64,000 bases of DNA from Dactylellina haptotyla (taxonomy: Eukaryota > Ascomycota > Orbiliomycetes > Orbiliales > Orbiliaceae), in the NCBI GenBank assembly GCA_031310005.1, contig CM062385.1, positions 2,294,001-2,358,000 of the forward strand, read 5' to 3'. The notes below the pieces were generated by a model. It had not been told where the DNA came from, did not search any database, and was given only the letters and a program-made list of their open reading frames with translations. This document shows, in pieces, positions 47,440 through 61,201 of this stretch. The stretch's first letter is position 1; the number at the start of each line of letters is the position of its first letter. Both the position numbers and the translations under genes were made by a program.

Positions 47440-50096
47440 CATTTTTTGTATTTTTCCTTATTTTGCTCTTGTGGGAGTAGTCCTCTTTTGGGGGCCAATT
47501 CGGGGCATTTTCTCAAGCCGTCCGACCACTCAACGAGCAGAGAACCGGAGAGGAGCAAGCTAGCTAGGGGTTTGGGTTGTTGCTCTGTTGTTCTATTGCC
47601 CGAATCACACCTGTTATATGCTGGTGATTTTTTTATCACTCACAGACTTACTCGCCCACTCTCCCTCCCAAAGAAGAGAGGAAGCGCTAGCAACCACCAC
47701 CACCTCTCTTCATACACCTCCACCTTTCTCAGACACGGTGCTCCTGACGGGGAAGCAGTCAAAAAGGGAGGAGTAAGCTCTTCGACAGCTGACAGCCGAA
47801 GACCTTTTCCAGCCTCAGTCTTTCCCTTCACCGCTTTTCTGAACGGTTGTCCTTCTTCTCCTTCGTTGTTCTTTCCTCTTTCCGTTCCTTCTCCAGTATC
47901 CTCCCAGCAGCGGAGTACCCTGATCGACGTATCCAGGGTCTCTTTATTGCTAGCTAGCTGTGGCCAATTCCAGTCCAGTTTGTTATCATCGTGTTGACGG
48001 CGACCCTTCGAGCTCTTCCACGGTAGATTTCTATCTGAGGTATGCACTTTGACCCTCTATCTCTCCCCTCTGCACCGCTCCCGCTTGCCCGTAGATGGAG
48101 GCGATAGCTAGCTGTCTCCACAATTCCGCGATTTTCGCATATTTCCCCTGTGTCCTCGATCTATCCGCCAGGTTTCAGCGTCAACTCATGCGCCGATTTG
48201 GGTGACCAGTTCCGTAGCTGACTTGACCCTTATTATCGTGGAATTTAGAATTTGGCGGGACAGATACAGATAAGCTCTCTCTCGCCGCCACAGCAGATTG
48301 ACTCCCCTTAGCCACGGTATTCCGACCGCGTCTTCCGGCCCTTCTGACTATCGTGCTGGAGTTTCCTGCGAAGCTCACCGACCTAATCGCTGAGTTTCAC
48401 AATATTCCAAAATTGTGTTCGTTGGCCTCATAAACTCCCCGTGCCACGATACCTCACAAAAAGAGCCGCCAACTCCGTTTCCTGCATTGCGGCGCTAGTT
48501 TCAAATAGCACTTACGGCCGTTTTAACGATCCTTCTTCGCCTTCTCTACTTCTAGTCCTCATTCATTATAACTTCTCCCAATTCTTCTTTCTTCCCAATT
48601 TTACTTTCTTCGGAATCTAGCTGGCATCTTTTCTTTATCATCCTTCTGGATCGTTTGCTCTAAAGTCGTCTTTCTATCAATTTCGCATCGTTTGCACGAT
48701 ACCCACTCCCGTATTTTCGACTTCCTGACCTTTTGCTCGAATTCCAAACCCGCGCGCCTGTATAAACTTTTGGAATTCTTCAAAGCTCGGAAATAATTCG
48801 CTTACGACCTATAGACACGGTGCGAAATTTTGACGACAATTCTATTTTTGGTGTGAGGTAAGAGTCTACTGAAGGTCTAGATCCTTCGGGATGCACATCG
48901 CTAACAATCGGCATCTATAGCACATAACGACATATAATTTTTGTGCTTCAAATTTGAACGAACCCGATTGCATCTACCATATATATACGAAATCATCAAT
49001 TGCAGCTACGACATAACGACAAATATCGTCCTAAAGCAAAATTGTAATCTTCTATATACATTAACGAATATCTTGGATTTTTCGCAAAAAAAACCAGAAA
49101 ATAAAACAAGACAGAAAAAAAAAATTACTTGAAGCGCAGTCGGTTTTCTTTGACCCACCTTGTTGACAACCCTATCGATATCGACAACGAGGGATAAAAA
49201 AAACCAAGAGCCCCTCCTCCACCAACCTTCATCAAAGCTTCCTGCACCAGCTTGCAGCAAAGTCCTGCAGGCCATCTTGCGGCATTCCCATCCACTTGAC
49301 TATTTTTTTTTCTTCTCCCTGCAAGCTGCTGCATTCGGCTTGGTTGACCCAATCAGGTACCGACAACGCACAAAAGCCAATTGCGGGCTGAACCGTTCCG
49401 CACGACACTGGTTCATCAAGGAGAAAAAAAAGCGGGTATGTTTTATTCTTTTTTCCTTTTTCCCAAGTCCACCGCCCTCGCTTCTCTCGCCAGAATTCTT
49501 CTGAGCGAGGTCATCGAGAAAGAACAAAGAAACCCCGTTCTACTGAATGAGGGAGAGGCTATAATCATGTAGCATTGTATGAAAAGATTTGCTATGTGGG
49601 CTCTCCCTTGGGACGGCACCTCATGGCATGACAATCGGGCTTTCTTCTTGTGACCAACAGATAGAAGGATGTCTTTTTTATCACAAGGTAGTGGGTTCCT
49701 TGAGTTACCGTCCAACATGACAGCTCAATTGGCCCAGCGGAAGAAAGGTGTCGTAATGTGCGTCTTGCGGGGGTGCATTTGCATTATCGGTGTAACAGGC
49801 TGCCGCTGGGTGTGGGGACCGGAATGAGAACCACAAGCCGGTGCATACGTTTAGCCATATATCTGAATGTTTTTTTTTTTTGCATGATACATATCAGAAG
49901 TTATTCATCCGGTTTAGTGGGAAGATAAAAACTAAACTAAAATTTCTATCGAATTCGTATAGCTGATAGTTCATCCTTTTCTGGATTTGGAACCTCAGGG
50001 ATATCTACCACCACTTTTTTGACGTTTTTCTTGGATTGACCCTTGTCGCGTTAAAAACGGATCAAAGCAAGCCAGCGTACCTATCAGAATTCTGAA
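47440..50096 (+). promoter_or_regulatory. Long promoter and 5' leader of the Gln-rich protein gene
   Basis: Pyrimidine-rich plus-strand sequence continues for about 2.6 kb up to the ATG at 50097, with many short upstream ATGs. At least one leader intron is convincing (48858-48920). A GTATGC donor near 48040 and a GTATGT near 49436 suggest further leader splicing. Confidence 0.45.
48858..48920 (+). other. 5'-leader intron of the Gln-rich gene
   Basis: GTAAGA donor, GCTAAC branch site near 48900 and CATCTATAG acceptor; 63 nt, the standard size in this window. It lies in non-coding leader, supporting transcription through this region. Confidence 0.5.
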
Positions 50097-51174
50097 ATGG
50101 CCCAGACAACCTCCTCCTCGTACTCCTTTTTTGATAACTCTCCATTATATCACCCCTCTGTGAAGGACGCATTAGGACCTATGGAAGACGAGGAATCCCG
50201 ACGGTCCCCCGTCAATGCCACGGCGGATGTCAATTCGCCGTTAGAGACACCGGGGAGTGAGCATCCACCGTCAGAATACAATCACAATCGGGTATCCCAG
50301 GACTACTCAACAGATGAATTCGGTCAGGAATTTGGTCAGGAGTTCAGTCAGGAATTCTCGCAAGATCATAGAGATGAGCAACACCGGGGGCACTATCAGA
50401 AGCCGTCCCGAGCCTCCTTTGGTTCCCATAGCTCACACGGTTCCCATAACTCGCACTTATCCAGTGGTCATCTAAATACCAATAATGAGGAGGCTCTGGA
50501 AACTGTCAGAGAGGATAAGCTTCCGCTTGCCCCCTCGCCCCCTCCCGCGGCTGCCCCTCACAATGCTCCCGAAGCAGACCACCGAGATCGGGACCAAAAC
50601 CAAACTCCTGTGCCATCTCAGACCGGCTTGTCCGCTCCTCCTCCATCTCAACCATCGCAAAGTATAACAGGCGACACAGAGCCGCAACAAATCCAGAAAG
50701 AATTCTCCACCGAGTTTATAGAGCCCAAGTTTATTACCATTCCGTCGCCGATGGTGCAGCAGCAGGTGTTAGCTCAACAACAGAGGCGTGAGCAGCCGGA
50801 TCTTGAAATCGATGCAATCAAGTCGCAGCAGATCACAAAACAGCTTGAGCAGGATATGTCACCGCGTTCCCAAACCTCGCAGCACAGCCAGTCTCATTAC
50901 AGAGACACAGCGCCTTCCCCAGCTGGTTCTGTTTCTTCGTTGCTACAGTCCAGTTCTCCGGAGATTTTTATGCACCAGAACAGGCAACCGAGAACTTCAT
51001 TCTCTTCGCACCATACAGGAAACCTTCGCGGAGAACCAACGAGAGATCCCAATGCCTTCGCTCCATCTTCATACGAGTCCACATACTCGGTAGGGCAGCC
51101 GCGGCCCGAGTTCCCAGGCTTCAGCAGGACGACAAGCCAATCGCACGAAGGCGGTGTCTCGCTCGACAATCGAG

Positions 51175-51209
<35 letters not shown>

Positions 51210-54200
51210 TCGAATGGTCCGTGGGGCAGCGCTCGGATTGGTGGTAGCACTGGCATGCGACATGCGAGCTTCGGTAGTAGCACGAGTCCCGTTAGCGCAC
51301 GTGGCAGCGAGAGTCTAATGGCTACCCTTGCCAATGCAAAGGAACCAGGCAGCGCCGGGGTAATTGCCAGACCGACACCTCCCAGCACAACTGGTAGCGC
51401 TGTCAAGGACGGTCAACAATCCGGGTTCTCCCCTCCTAGTGCTGTTCCTCCGAAACATGTTCAACAGGAACAGCAACGGCAGGGACTCGGCCATCATCAC
51501 AACCTCCATCATCAGGGCCATATGGGTGTCGACTCGCAGGGGAAAGAGCATCCAACGTTCAATTCTCAGAGTTTCCAGCCTCGTCAGCTCCAGCAGCCAA
51601 TCCAGCATCCGAATCAGCATCCGAATCAGCATCCGAATCAACATTCGAATCAAGGGTCAAAGCCGGGTAGCCATCATTCGTCGGCGTCGAGTATCTTATC
51701 GCCCTCGTCGCAGCTTTCTTCTTATCCGTTCACCCCTCAGGCTGTAGGCACCCAATCTTCTGCTACCTCGTCGACAATTGCCCCCAGCCATGGAGGTCAT
51801 AGGTTTACGGGTGTAAAGACAGAGGCGCCAACAGCTCCATCCCCTGCTGGAAGTGGGACATCTTATGGTTCCCCTCTGCCTCTGCTCCACAACGTCCCAC
51901 CACCCGCACCTTCTGCTCCCCCACCTACGGAACGATACCAGATGCCTCCAGGGGTTGCTCAGGCTTTCAATGCTAACAAGGAGTCGTCGAGGGAGGAGTA
52001 TCCTACTGCTTCTCACTTCAGCCCGACCAAGTCTGGCAATGTCATGAGCGCTGGTAGTAGCTCTCTCAACCCGAATCGGTTGTCTGGAGGATATCCAAAG
52101 GGTCCAAATCACGGTATCCCAGCTAAGAATAGCCCAAAGTTAACTGGCAGCATTGGTGGTGTTCAACTCGGATCTGCAAATGGAGCTAAAGGGTTTGGCG
52201 GTATCGGAGGACACCTAGGAGGAGCTAATGGCGGTACCTTTATCGTCGGAGGGGTCAAGATCCCCACTTCGTCATTGGAGCTACCCCGCCCGCCTAGTAT
52301 ATTCGAAGAAGACCCCATCCCAGCCGAGTATCGTCCGAACAAGAGGATACAGAGTGCAGACCAAGAGTCAATCGAAGGCCGCTTGGGTCGTCTGCCCGAG
52401 AAGCCCGGCTCCGGCGCGAGCAATCACAGCACCGGCCAGCCATCCCACATTGGCCGTGGCATGCTAGGCGACAGCCACGCCCGATCCCAAGGTTTGGGCA
52501 TAAATGCGCAAAGTGGCTCGGGCAACTTCACGTCCCCGCCGCTCCCGCCGCTGGGCTCCGGCTCGCACGCGGGCAGCACAAAGGAGAGCGTTATGCGTGG
52601 CCATTGGGGGTCGACTGGCGCGACGTCAATCCCTGCCGTTCGCCAACGCAACAGTAGTGGCGAGTCTTCGCACTTGAAAAACCAGGTCTACGACGACTAC
52701 TCGTACCAGCGACAGAATGAACCCCGCGAGCACTCCCGCCCTCGAGACCACACCCAGTCCGGCCTGAGCTCTAGCGCTAGCGGTCTCGGCGAAGCCAGAA
52801 ACTACGTCGGGGAATACCAGTCGCCCCCGATCGGGCCTTCCCAGCGGGAGCACAGGTTGTCGCAGACCCACGATCCTTCTTCTGGTCCCCGGCCCGGACA
52901 GTTCCTCCAGCACCTCCACTCTCAGATGCATGCGGCTTCCGAGAGGGACAGGCAACAATACGCCCAGCAGCAGCAGCAGCAGCAACAACAGCAGCAGCAG
53001 GCTCAACAGCAGCAGCAACAGCAGCAACAGCAGGCGCAACAACCGCAGCAGCAGAGCCACAATTGGCCTTCGTCGAACAGTGCTGGTTCAGGGTCTTCTT
53101 TCCAAGGCAGGCTTGGTGGACATCAGCAGCAGACCCCCCAGCAATCGCACATGCAATCTGGGAGCCATCCGAACAGCTTGCCCCGACATATCCTTTCGCC
53201 TCCGGCAAACCCCATGTCTCCGGACGTTTACCAGAATACCAATCCGAGCGTAGGGCCGACTCCAGAGCTCCCTATACTCTCACATCCATCGCTGAGAAGG
53301 ACAGAGAGCATGGACCAAAAGGACACTGAAGATGACTATTTCGACTCCCTTTCCTCCCTCTATCCAACTCTTCCTACCGATCATCTCAGATCTCTCCACA
53401 AGTTCGCTCTCTTCTTATGTGACGATGCCATGGCAGGTGATTCTGCTGATAAACTCCGAGAGTTCCTCCGCTCCAGTCATCGGAACTCGCAAAATTACTC
53501 TGATTACGAAGATAACGAGGAGATTGGTCAGGCCCAAGCGAAACTCCTGAAGATTACCGATTCTCGTATGAAGAATTGGAACGAGTGGGTCGATCAAGAG
53601 GAAATGGAGAGGAAGAAGCAGGCAGGTGCGATGATGATGTCGAAACAACAAACGATCAATGAGAACCCCAAGGGCAACGGATGTGAGTGCATCATCTTGC
53701 GATTTTTTTTATAGATATTGACGGTACTAATATGATTTCTGTGACTAGCTTTGACAGGTACTACCTACAATGATCGCGATGATACGCCTACTGAGGAAGA
53801 CGCTATGGCTCGCAAAGAGGGCCTCGACTCGCCAGTCCAATCCAAGAAGTCGGAGGTTATCAGCCACAACCATCACGATTTGGATGATGATAAGGAAAGG
53901 CCGATTTCCCCGCCCGAAAATCTACTTTCGCCTTCCCCGACCCCAACCTACATCCAAGTCCAGAAGGCACCAAAGGTGGAGCTCGTGCTACAGATGCCTC
54001 GCCCAATTGTTACAGTCCCAACTATGAAGCTCGATACTAGCGCGAGGAGACAAAATGATGAAATGTCTACAGTCGCGGAGAGTGAGATGGGAGAAGACGA
54101 GAACTTTGGAACATACAGTCAATACGCCGTTCCAACGAACGGCACCTACCGTCCGATTGATCCCAAGACTCTGGCTACCTTGCTTACGACTTTCAACCGA

Positions 54201-56193
54201 GGAAATGCCACAAGAAATGGCGGACTTGTCTCAGGGCCGACATCGCCTTCGCAAGATATTCCTCCCCTCCTTCACGCAGCGTACGCAGCCCTAGAGACCG
54301 CGACGAACAATCCGTCTCTAGAAACATACTTGAACGACGCTCGCCGAAGTCTAGAGCAAAAAACTCTCAACTTGCTCAGAGATGCCGAGTCCGAGGCCGT
54401 TTCGCGACGTCAGCTCCATCAGCAGCAGACAAACATGTACTACAGCACCAGGAGGTACACTACTGACGAGCTTCAGAATGCGAACATCGAGTTCGAAAAG
54501 GCAGAAGCCAAGATCAAACTGGAGATGGAGAAGAAGGCCTACCTACTGTTCGAAAACGAGTACGTTGAAGTTTGCTATAAAGATGTTAAGCGCCAGCTTG
54601 AGATCCTAGGCGGCAAATGGTACGAAGAAGTCAGAATCTGGTTGATCGGAGCTGCGTCGTCTGCGAAAACAACCACCGCGCTGGACTATCATCTCATCCT
54701 AGAGTGTATTGATCTGCTGAACAAGTTTTTCGAGACAATGGAGCAACATGAACATGTGCTCCAGAATTTGGTATCTGAACGTAACGGACGGTACCTACAA
54801 GTTTCCGTTGCCCCGTTGATACAATTCGGTGACACGGTTCGCGCACAGGATGCAGAGCGTAGATTCTGGGCAGATGAACAGGAGAGGCAGCTGATTGCGA
54901 AGAAAGATTCGTTGAAACGAGCGAAGGAGCATTCGAGCACCATCGAATTGGTAGTTACGGATGTGATCCGCGGGTTGAAGAGGAAGTACGAGGAAGTCGT
55001 AGATGGCATCAATAATGTGATCTTCCAGTTCCCCCAGTCGGTTATTCCAGACCTGTTCAGGCGGTTCTTTGACTACGACAAGAACCGGAATATGCCGCCT
55101 GCGTACCATTCTGATGCAGACTTTGTCGTGCCCAAACCAATTATTGAGCTACTGAGGGATGGGACGCAGAATATGTCCGATCTGCTCGGCTTGATGAAAC
55201 TGGCGATGGAGTTCCAGAATAAACCACAGATCAAGATGTGTGAAGCCAAGTGTTCCTTACAGGTTGCTGAAGAACACGCACAGACTGCCGGTGTAACCTC
55301 ACCATCACAGACAAACGCGGCTTGCTCTTTGGGTCTGGGGAAAGTGTGGCCACCAGAGCTCAAAAGGCTCCGTGAAGAACAGACTCAGAAGCTGGCGTCT
55401 ATACAAGAGGATCTTATCGATATCCTACGAAGGCTGAACGCGATGGTTTCGGCTTTCGAGAAAGATCAAAGGTTGCCCTCGTCGCTAGCAGGAAATCAGC
55501 ACTACCAGTCTCAACCTCAACAGCAGCAAGCTGCAGTAACCCAAGCACACCACTACAGCCAACCCTCTGATATGGATGCACCAAGTCATCAGAGTGGAAA
55601 TGGAATGTATAATGAAAACAGGTGGAGCGCGGGTCATCTACAAGGACTTGGCGGGTTGACGGGACATCAAGTCGGCAGCCATACTCAAATCCACGGTGGA
55701 TCACAGCAGCAGCAGCAACAACCGAGTATGCATCACCACCAATCACAGATGCACAGCCAGCATATCCCGCAGCAGCAACAACACCACAGTCAGTTAGGCG
55801 GACTCCCTGGAGGACTTCATTCATTGGTCCAACAGCAGCAGCAGCCACAGCATTTGGGATCGCAGCAGCTGTCGAATACGTATCTTCAGCAGCAGCAGCA
55901 GTCTCGAGGCGGCGGGCAGCAAATGAATCCACAGGGTGTGCCAGCGCTGAGAACCATGCTCGGGAATTTGAGAGCTGTAAGTCACTATAGATAATAGATC
56001 TTGTATGGTGCGCTTCTTTTGTAACTAACAATATATCGGATAGGGTGGCCATAATTATGGGCTATCTAGCGGTTCTGCAACTGGTAGCAGCAGCGGGGGT
56101 GGTGCAGGCAGCGCGAGTGGTGTTAGTGCGGGTGGTTATGGAGGTTACTCGAATAGTCAGGGTATCTGGCATGGAAGTGGAAATGGGCAGTAG
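50097..56193 (+). CDS. Giant glutamine-rich protein with central helical domain
   Basis: Three exons, 50097-53682, 53749-55976 and 56044-56193 (introns 66 and 67 nt; the first has a perfect TACTAAT branch), 1987 residues. The first about 1070 residues are low-complexity: Ser/Pro/Gln/His/Gly-rich with poly-Gln runs and short tandem repeats (GQEF, HPNQ). A folded part begins near DDYFDSLSSLYPTLPTDHL and LHKFALFLCDDAMAG, followed after the first intron by a long helical and coiled-coil region (TDELQNANIEFEKAEAKIKL, KWYEEVRIWLIGAA, RFWADEQERQLIAKK, LKRKYEEVVDGINNVIFQFP, KRLREEQTQKLASIQEDLI). The last about 170 residues are again Gln-rich, ending in a Gly/Ser tail. I recall homologues in Aspergillus labelled conserved glutamine-rich protein; no function is established to my knowledge. 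Composition suggests a nuclear transcription- or RNA-related scaffold or a condensate-forming protein (inference). Confidence 0.88.
51178..51209 (+). repeat. CAG microsatellite encoding poly-Gln
   Basis: About ten consecutive CAG units in frame in the Gln-rich gene, likely length-polymorphic. Confidence 0.85.
51606..51653 (+). repeat. Four 12-nt tandem units (HPNQ repeats)
   Basis: CATCCGAATCAG repeated four times with three point differences, encoding HPNQ-HPNQ-HPNQ-HSNQ in the Gln-rich protein. Confidence 0.85.
52964..53055 (+). repeat. Long interrupted CAG/CAA tract encoding poly-Gln
   Basis: About 30 codons, nearly all CAG or CAA, interrupted by Ala and Pro codons. Mixed CAG/CAA use implies selection to keep Gln while limiting slippage. 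Confidence 0.85.
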
Positions 56194-58625
56194 AATATTA
56201 GTATTTCTTTTTGGGCAGGGAAGAGAAGATATGAGTAGTTGTTGTCTTGAGAAATGGATATGATACCAGTCACAGATCGTTGAGAGATATCAGGTTGTAC
56301 AGTTTTGAGTTTTGCTACTATTTGACAGCACACAATTTTTTTTTACAGTTTTTTTTTCTTTCTATTCCAAGCAATATACCGGGGAGGATGACAGGCTATA
56401 ATGTTTTGGCGGCTGAGAATTGAATTTATTCATATTTCTCATGATGACTTCACTTATGTTGAATCTTTGGAACAACAGGTTACGATATCGATTTTTTATA
56501 AAGATATCTCGATAAATAGTTAGGCAGCTCAAATATATTACACCGTATGCTTGAACTGAAAATTAAAGGGACACAGAGAAAGAAAGCTAAAGATCTTCAT
56601 AACGAGAACCTCAATATAGCGTCAAGATAATTAATCCGTGGAGCTTTTTATGTCCGAGTGCAATAAATATGCCTTTGAAATTTGGTTAAGAATCGGCAGG
56701 CGAAACCCCGCATCTTGTTACGATGCTGACATCTATTTAAAAAGAATACGAGTACGATGGTTACTTATCACCGACAATCGCAACTCATCTTCGAACCCCA
56801 ACGTCGGCAGATATCAGCCCAAGATTCCGTGTTTTTGCCCAGAAGTCTTGGTTCGACGAAACCTTGCACGACAAAAATTTCGGAGCCTTGGACATAATAT
56901 CGAGTCGTACGTTGTTAACATGTTACACGTCCCAATTGTGGGGTCTAAGATTTTTGGTTACCAGGCAACAACAAAACTGTATTCATGTATTGTTCCACAG
57001 CATGAGATCATAGTAATCCAATCGCAGGTAATGAAAGCGATGAGACGGAACGAGCCGTCTATTTTGGTGGAGGATCACAATGGCGTGCCCAACTGTTGAT
57101 TCTTCTAGATGCCGTCGGATCTCTCGACTGTCCCGAAAGATGCGATAGCAGTCTATTATCAGTGCGACCCACAGCATGCAACCTGCTTATTCAGGTCGAA
57201 GACGTGATTACTACCAATAAGAGCGATAGGTTAAACAAAATTCCGGCGCGGCGTCGGTATGGTTATATAATAATTGACCGAGCGATCACAAAATATATCA
57301 ACTGATGTGGTTGTAAGCCGTAATGTATTACAATGCGAGAAGCTTACTTTTTTGATCCCGTGTGCAAATAATCTGAGTGCAGGCGTTTGACGACGAGGTA
57401 GGCGCGCCGGATTTTATAAGTGGTTAAGATCCGAAACTCCGTTACATTTGCCCTTTTCGCAACTGGCACGACAAGCTTTACCTTGGCCTCCGCCAACCGT
57501 TTCAGAGCGATCGCCTGCAGGGTCAAGCAGCATCACACCATCGTTTACCGTCCACCAGGTGACGGGCCAAAGCGCGCTGAGATATCGATGCGCTTTAGAT
57601 CCATCATCCCTCATGACGGATGTTCGGCATTCCCGACGTAAGAGGATTAGACCAAGGAGAAGTATCCGGGCGGGCGGTTTGGGCCACTTTTTTTGGGCAA
57701 GCACAATTGGTACTATTGGGTGAGGTTTCTGAAGAGATGAGCTATGGGGCTTGTTTAAATTGTTTTGCTGGAACCACCCAATATCCGAGAAAGTCGGCGG
57801 ACGGAAGTTAGGTGGGAGCCGGAACTTGCAAGATCCGAGCAACCACAGAAAGATATATCAACCAAGGGGGGAAACAAGCAAGGCCCAGTCCTGAACAGGC
57901 AAAAAAGCTCTAAAAGGCGTCCTGCGGGAGGATGTGATACGTGCGAAATAAAATCGAATAGGGTGGATTCCTTACTTGGGAATAGGGATGTTCCGACGAT
58001 AGTGGGGCTCTTTATGCATTCTTTCCTGTTTTTGAAATTTCAATTCGTATTATTTTTCTGGAAAACAAAATACCATCTTCACCCTGTATGCGAGCGGTAT
58101 ATAACCTGGATGCTACCCAGCACTGACTCATTACCACCACCCATTTCCCCCCGTCCTCCCTGCAAGAAGTTCGAAGGGCATCGACGGTATATATTGCTAT
58201 CTGTTGGCGAAAATTTCTGGGCTCACTTTCTTGTTTTTTTCTTGTCGATTGTGTTCCGTTGCACAGAGAGTCGATCCGTTCTGGGCCATTGTATTACGCC
58301 GCCAATTGGATTTACAGTTATCGATTAACTTAAGCTACCGACTACCGTTATCGGCTCCCGGTTAACGTTCCTGCTGTGGGTATGCCCTTTCTTTCTGTCC
58401 AGCTTAACCTTGGTTAAAGGTTCGACGGGCTCCTCAACTCGGCTCTCGTACGAGGTCGTCTACAGCCTAATCCCTGTCTGATTGTTCCAACACTAACAAC
58501 CCGTAAAAGGCGATAGAGGTCATTTCGCCCAAACAGCCGCACTATTATTTGCTGAGAAACGCACCTGGGCTGGAATTATATAGTCAGGAAAAGAAGAGAC
58601 GTGGAGTGTACATCGAAGGACTTCC
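56194..58625. other. Intergenic, no supported gene
   Basis: About 2.4 kb: 3' UTR of the Gln-rich gene, an AT-rich centre, and the promoter of the DHA1 transporter. Frames at 56638-57099 and 57765-58328 were inspected and not accepted. Confidence 0.45.
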
Positions 58626-60448
58626 ATGGAACCTCTGCCCGAGCTCGAAAGAGCTGTATCCCACATATCAACAAACCAAAAAACAGCAATGGATAAGGAG
58701 TTAGAGGCCGAAAATAGAAAGCTCGAGGAGGCCGAGGGTAGGGCCGTCGACCAGGACACCGAAGAACTCACCCGTCATCTGACAAACAAACATGCAGAGA
58801 AGGATTTGGAGAAGAATGCCGGTGAGGCGCCGGGCAGCTCAATATCAAATGCCGACACTCTGTCGGAAAACGACCCCTTTATTGTCAAATGGAATGGCGA
58901 TGACGACCCTGAGAGTCCCATGAACTGGCCGATGAGCAGGAAATGGAAGAATATGGGTATCATATCACTTATCACCCTCATCACACCGTTGGCCTCGTCC
59001 ATGTTTGCGCCTGCGATTCCAGAAGTTGTGGCGGACTTTAAATCCAAGAGCACAACACTAGGATCCTTCGTCGTCTCCGTTTATCTTCTGGGATTTGCCG
59101 TCGGCCCTATTTTTATCGCTCCTTTGTCCGAGCTCTACGGTAGAAGATGGGTTTACATTATCTGCAACTACCTGTTCACCGTCTTTACGGTCGCGTGTGG
59201 TCGCTCAACCTCCATAGGCATGCTTATTGCGTTCCGTCTGTTGGCTGGAGCTGCGGGTTGCGCACCGCTGACTCTGGGTGGTGGGTCTATTGCCGATATG
59301 ATTCCGTTCGAGCAGAGAGGCAAATTCATGGCTATCTACGGTATGGGTCCTCTCATGGGTCCCATCATCGGACCTATTGCAGGAGGGTATCTCGGTGATA
59401 GCGCGGGCTGGAGATGGATCTTTTACGTTCTTGCTATCGCACTAGCAGCGATTTCCATCGTATCGACGTTCATTATAGACGAATCTCACCACCCCACTCT
59501 GCTTAGACACAAGGCTCGAGCGCTCAACAAGGAAAACAATACCGACAAGTACAAGTCCGTGTTCCAGAGCGACTTGCCTCCAAAGGAAGTCTTCCTCCGC
59601 GCTATTTGGCGTCCGCTCAAGATGTTGGTCTACTCGCCAATTATTCTCTTGTTGTCCCTCTACATGTCCGTTGTCTATGGATACCTCTACCTTCTCTTCA
59701 CTACCTTCTACTTGGTCTTCCAAGGTATCTACGGATTTTCTACAGGATCTGTCGGCCTGTCATATCTTGGTATCGGTATCGGCTCATTTGCCGGGTTGAT
59801 GTTCTTTGGTTTCTTGAACGATAAAGTTTATATCGCTTTGAGGAAGAAGCACGGTTGTGACAGTAAGTTCTCACGCTCTCCATATACTATCGTCTTGGTA
59901 TTCAATCTAATCATTCTGTTACATAGAACCTGAATTCCGTCTTCCTATGCTTACCTGGTCCTGCTGGCTCATTCCAGTCGGCATGTTCATGTGAGTCGAC
60001 ACGCAAAGAGCTACTCTGTTTTAGAAAGCAAATACTAACTAGACCAATAGTTACGGTTGGACCGCGGAAAAACATGTGCACTGGATCGCTCCTATCATCG
60101 GAACCTCACTTATCGGTATTGGATTGTTGGCCGCATTCATGCCTATCCAAACTTACCTCGTCGACGCCTTCTCGTTCTACGCTGCCAGCGCCATTGGTGC
60201 CAACACGATTCTGAGATCCCTCGTTGGTGCATTGCTGCCATTGGCTGGTGTGCCCATGTACGACAAGTTGGGTGTTGGCCCCGGAAACAGTTTGCTAGGT
60301 GGTATTGCCATTCTCATGATGCCAATTCCATTCTTGTTTGAGAGGTAAGATCGTTTTATTCGCTAACACCATATCTTCTTGCATGCTAACAACATTATAT
60401 AGATATGGAGAAAGACTTAGAGAAAAGTTCAAGATCAGCTTCGATTAA
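58626..60448 (+). CDS. MFS transporter, DHA1 (drug:H+ antiporter) type
   Basis: Four exons, 58626-59862, 59927-59990, 60051-60344 and 60403-60448 (introns 64, 60 and 58 nt; the second has a TACTAAC branch), 546 residues, ATG 58626. A hydrophilic N-terminus of about 105 residues ends in the family signature SPMNWPMSRKWKN, seen in fungal DHA1 polyamine and multidrug exporters. Then 12 helices: motif A APLSELYGRRWVY in loop 2-3, RLLAGAAGCAPLTLGGGSIADM in helix 4, antiporter motif C MGPLMGPIIGPIAGGYLG in helix 5, a long central loop (RHKARALNKENNTDKYKS), and the conserved late segment QTYLVDAFSFYAASAIGANT in helix 10 or 11. The product is likely a plasma-membrane proton-driven exporter of drugs, toxins or polyamines; the substrate cannot be told. 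No biosynthetic gene sits next to it. Confidence 0.92.
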
Positions 60449-61201
60449 TGTTTTTACCTCCCCGAATTACGGCCGATAATCAGAGCCCGGCTGGAGAAGG
60501 GCCAATAATTCACTTCATTCGCCTGTACATACGCATGATACCAATTTTCTTTTCAACGCAGTTACCTTGGGCATTTTTTTGCAGCAACAAATCGGATAGA
60601 AAGGGCATATTCCGTCTCCAATCCAGCATTAGTAGGACTTCTATGGGTTTCCTTTTATCTCTAAAGTTCTACTTACCACTATACTTATATTTTTCAGACA
60701 TTATACCCTTTCAGGCAATACCCGTTATAGAGTATTTCTTAATCTTATTATTTTAATATCTTTTCATATTATACCTCAGAAAGAGTATATGAGTAATGAC
60801 CAATAAAACTTTATATCATTAATTATTTCCAAAAGCACCTAAACTATTACAGTAATAAGTATAATATAGAGGAAGTATGCAGACTATACGAACCACGTTT
60901 GATTCGACCGCCAACTGTCAGCACAGCACGTCGATCGTGAGACAGACCGGCGCGCCTATCACAAGATTAGGGCTGCACACCTACGACGCTCACATCTCAC
61001 ATTTTGAGATTTTGTTCATAGAAACACACCGTCGCCCGCAGCAGTCTCAACATACCCGCCCCGAAAGCCGGAGGCAACTGTGGCGATATCGGACCCTGTC
61101 GAACTAGCCAGCAGCCCGGAATCCTACGATCGAATTTGAACAAGCTTGAACCCTGCGGTCCAATCAGGCCGCTTCACCTCTGGTTACCTGGCCTTGCAGT
61201 T
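60449..61201. other. Intergenic, 3' UTR and promoter
   Basis: About 750 bases, AT-rich in the middle (60700-60870). No gene seen. Confidence 0.5.

Noticed and set aside
56638-57099. 153-codon plus-strand ORF
   Set aside because: Opens with GTG; the first ATG gives about 149 residues with no recognised motif. It could be a lineage-specific gene, but nothing supports it.
57765-58328. GGCDTCEIKSNRVD within an ORF, resembling the start of a Zn2Cys6 binuclear cluster
   Set aside because: Only two of six cysteines are present and the rest of the frame is unrelated; probably coincidence or an unprovable relic.
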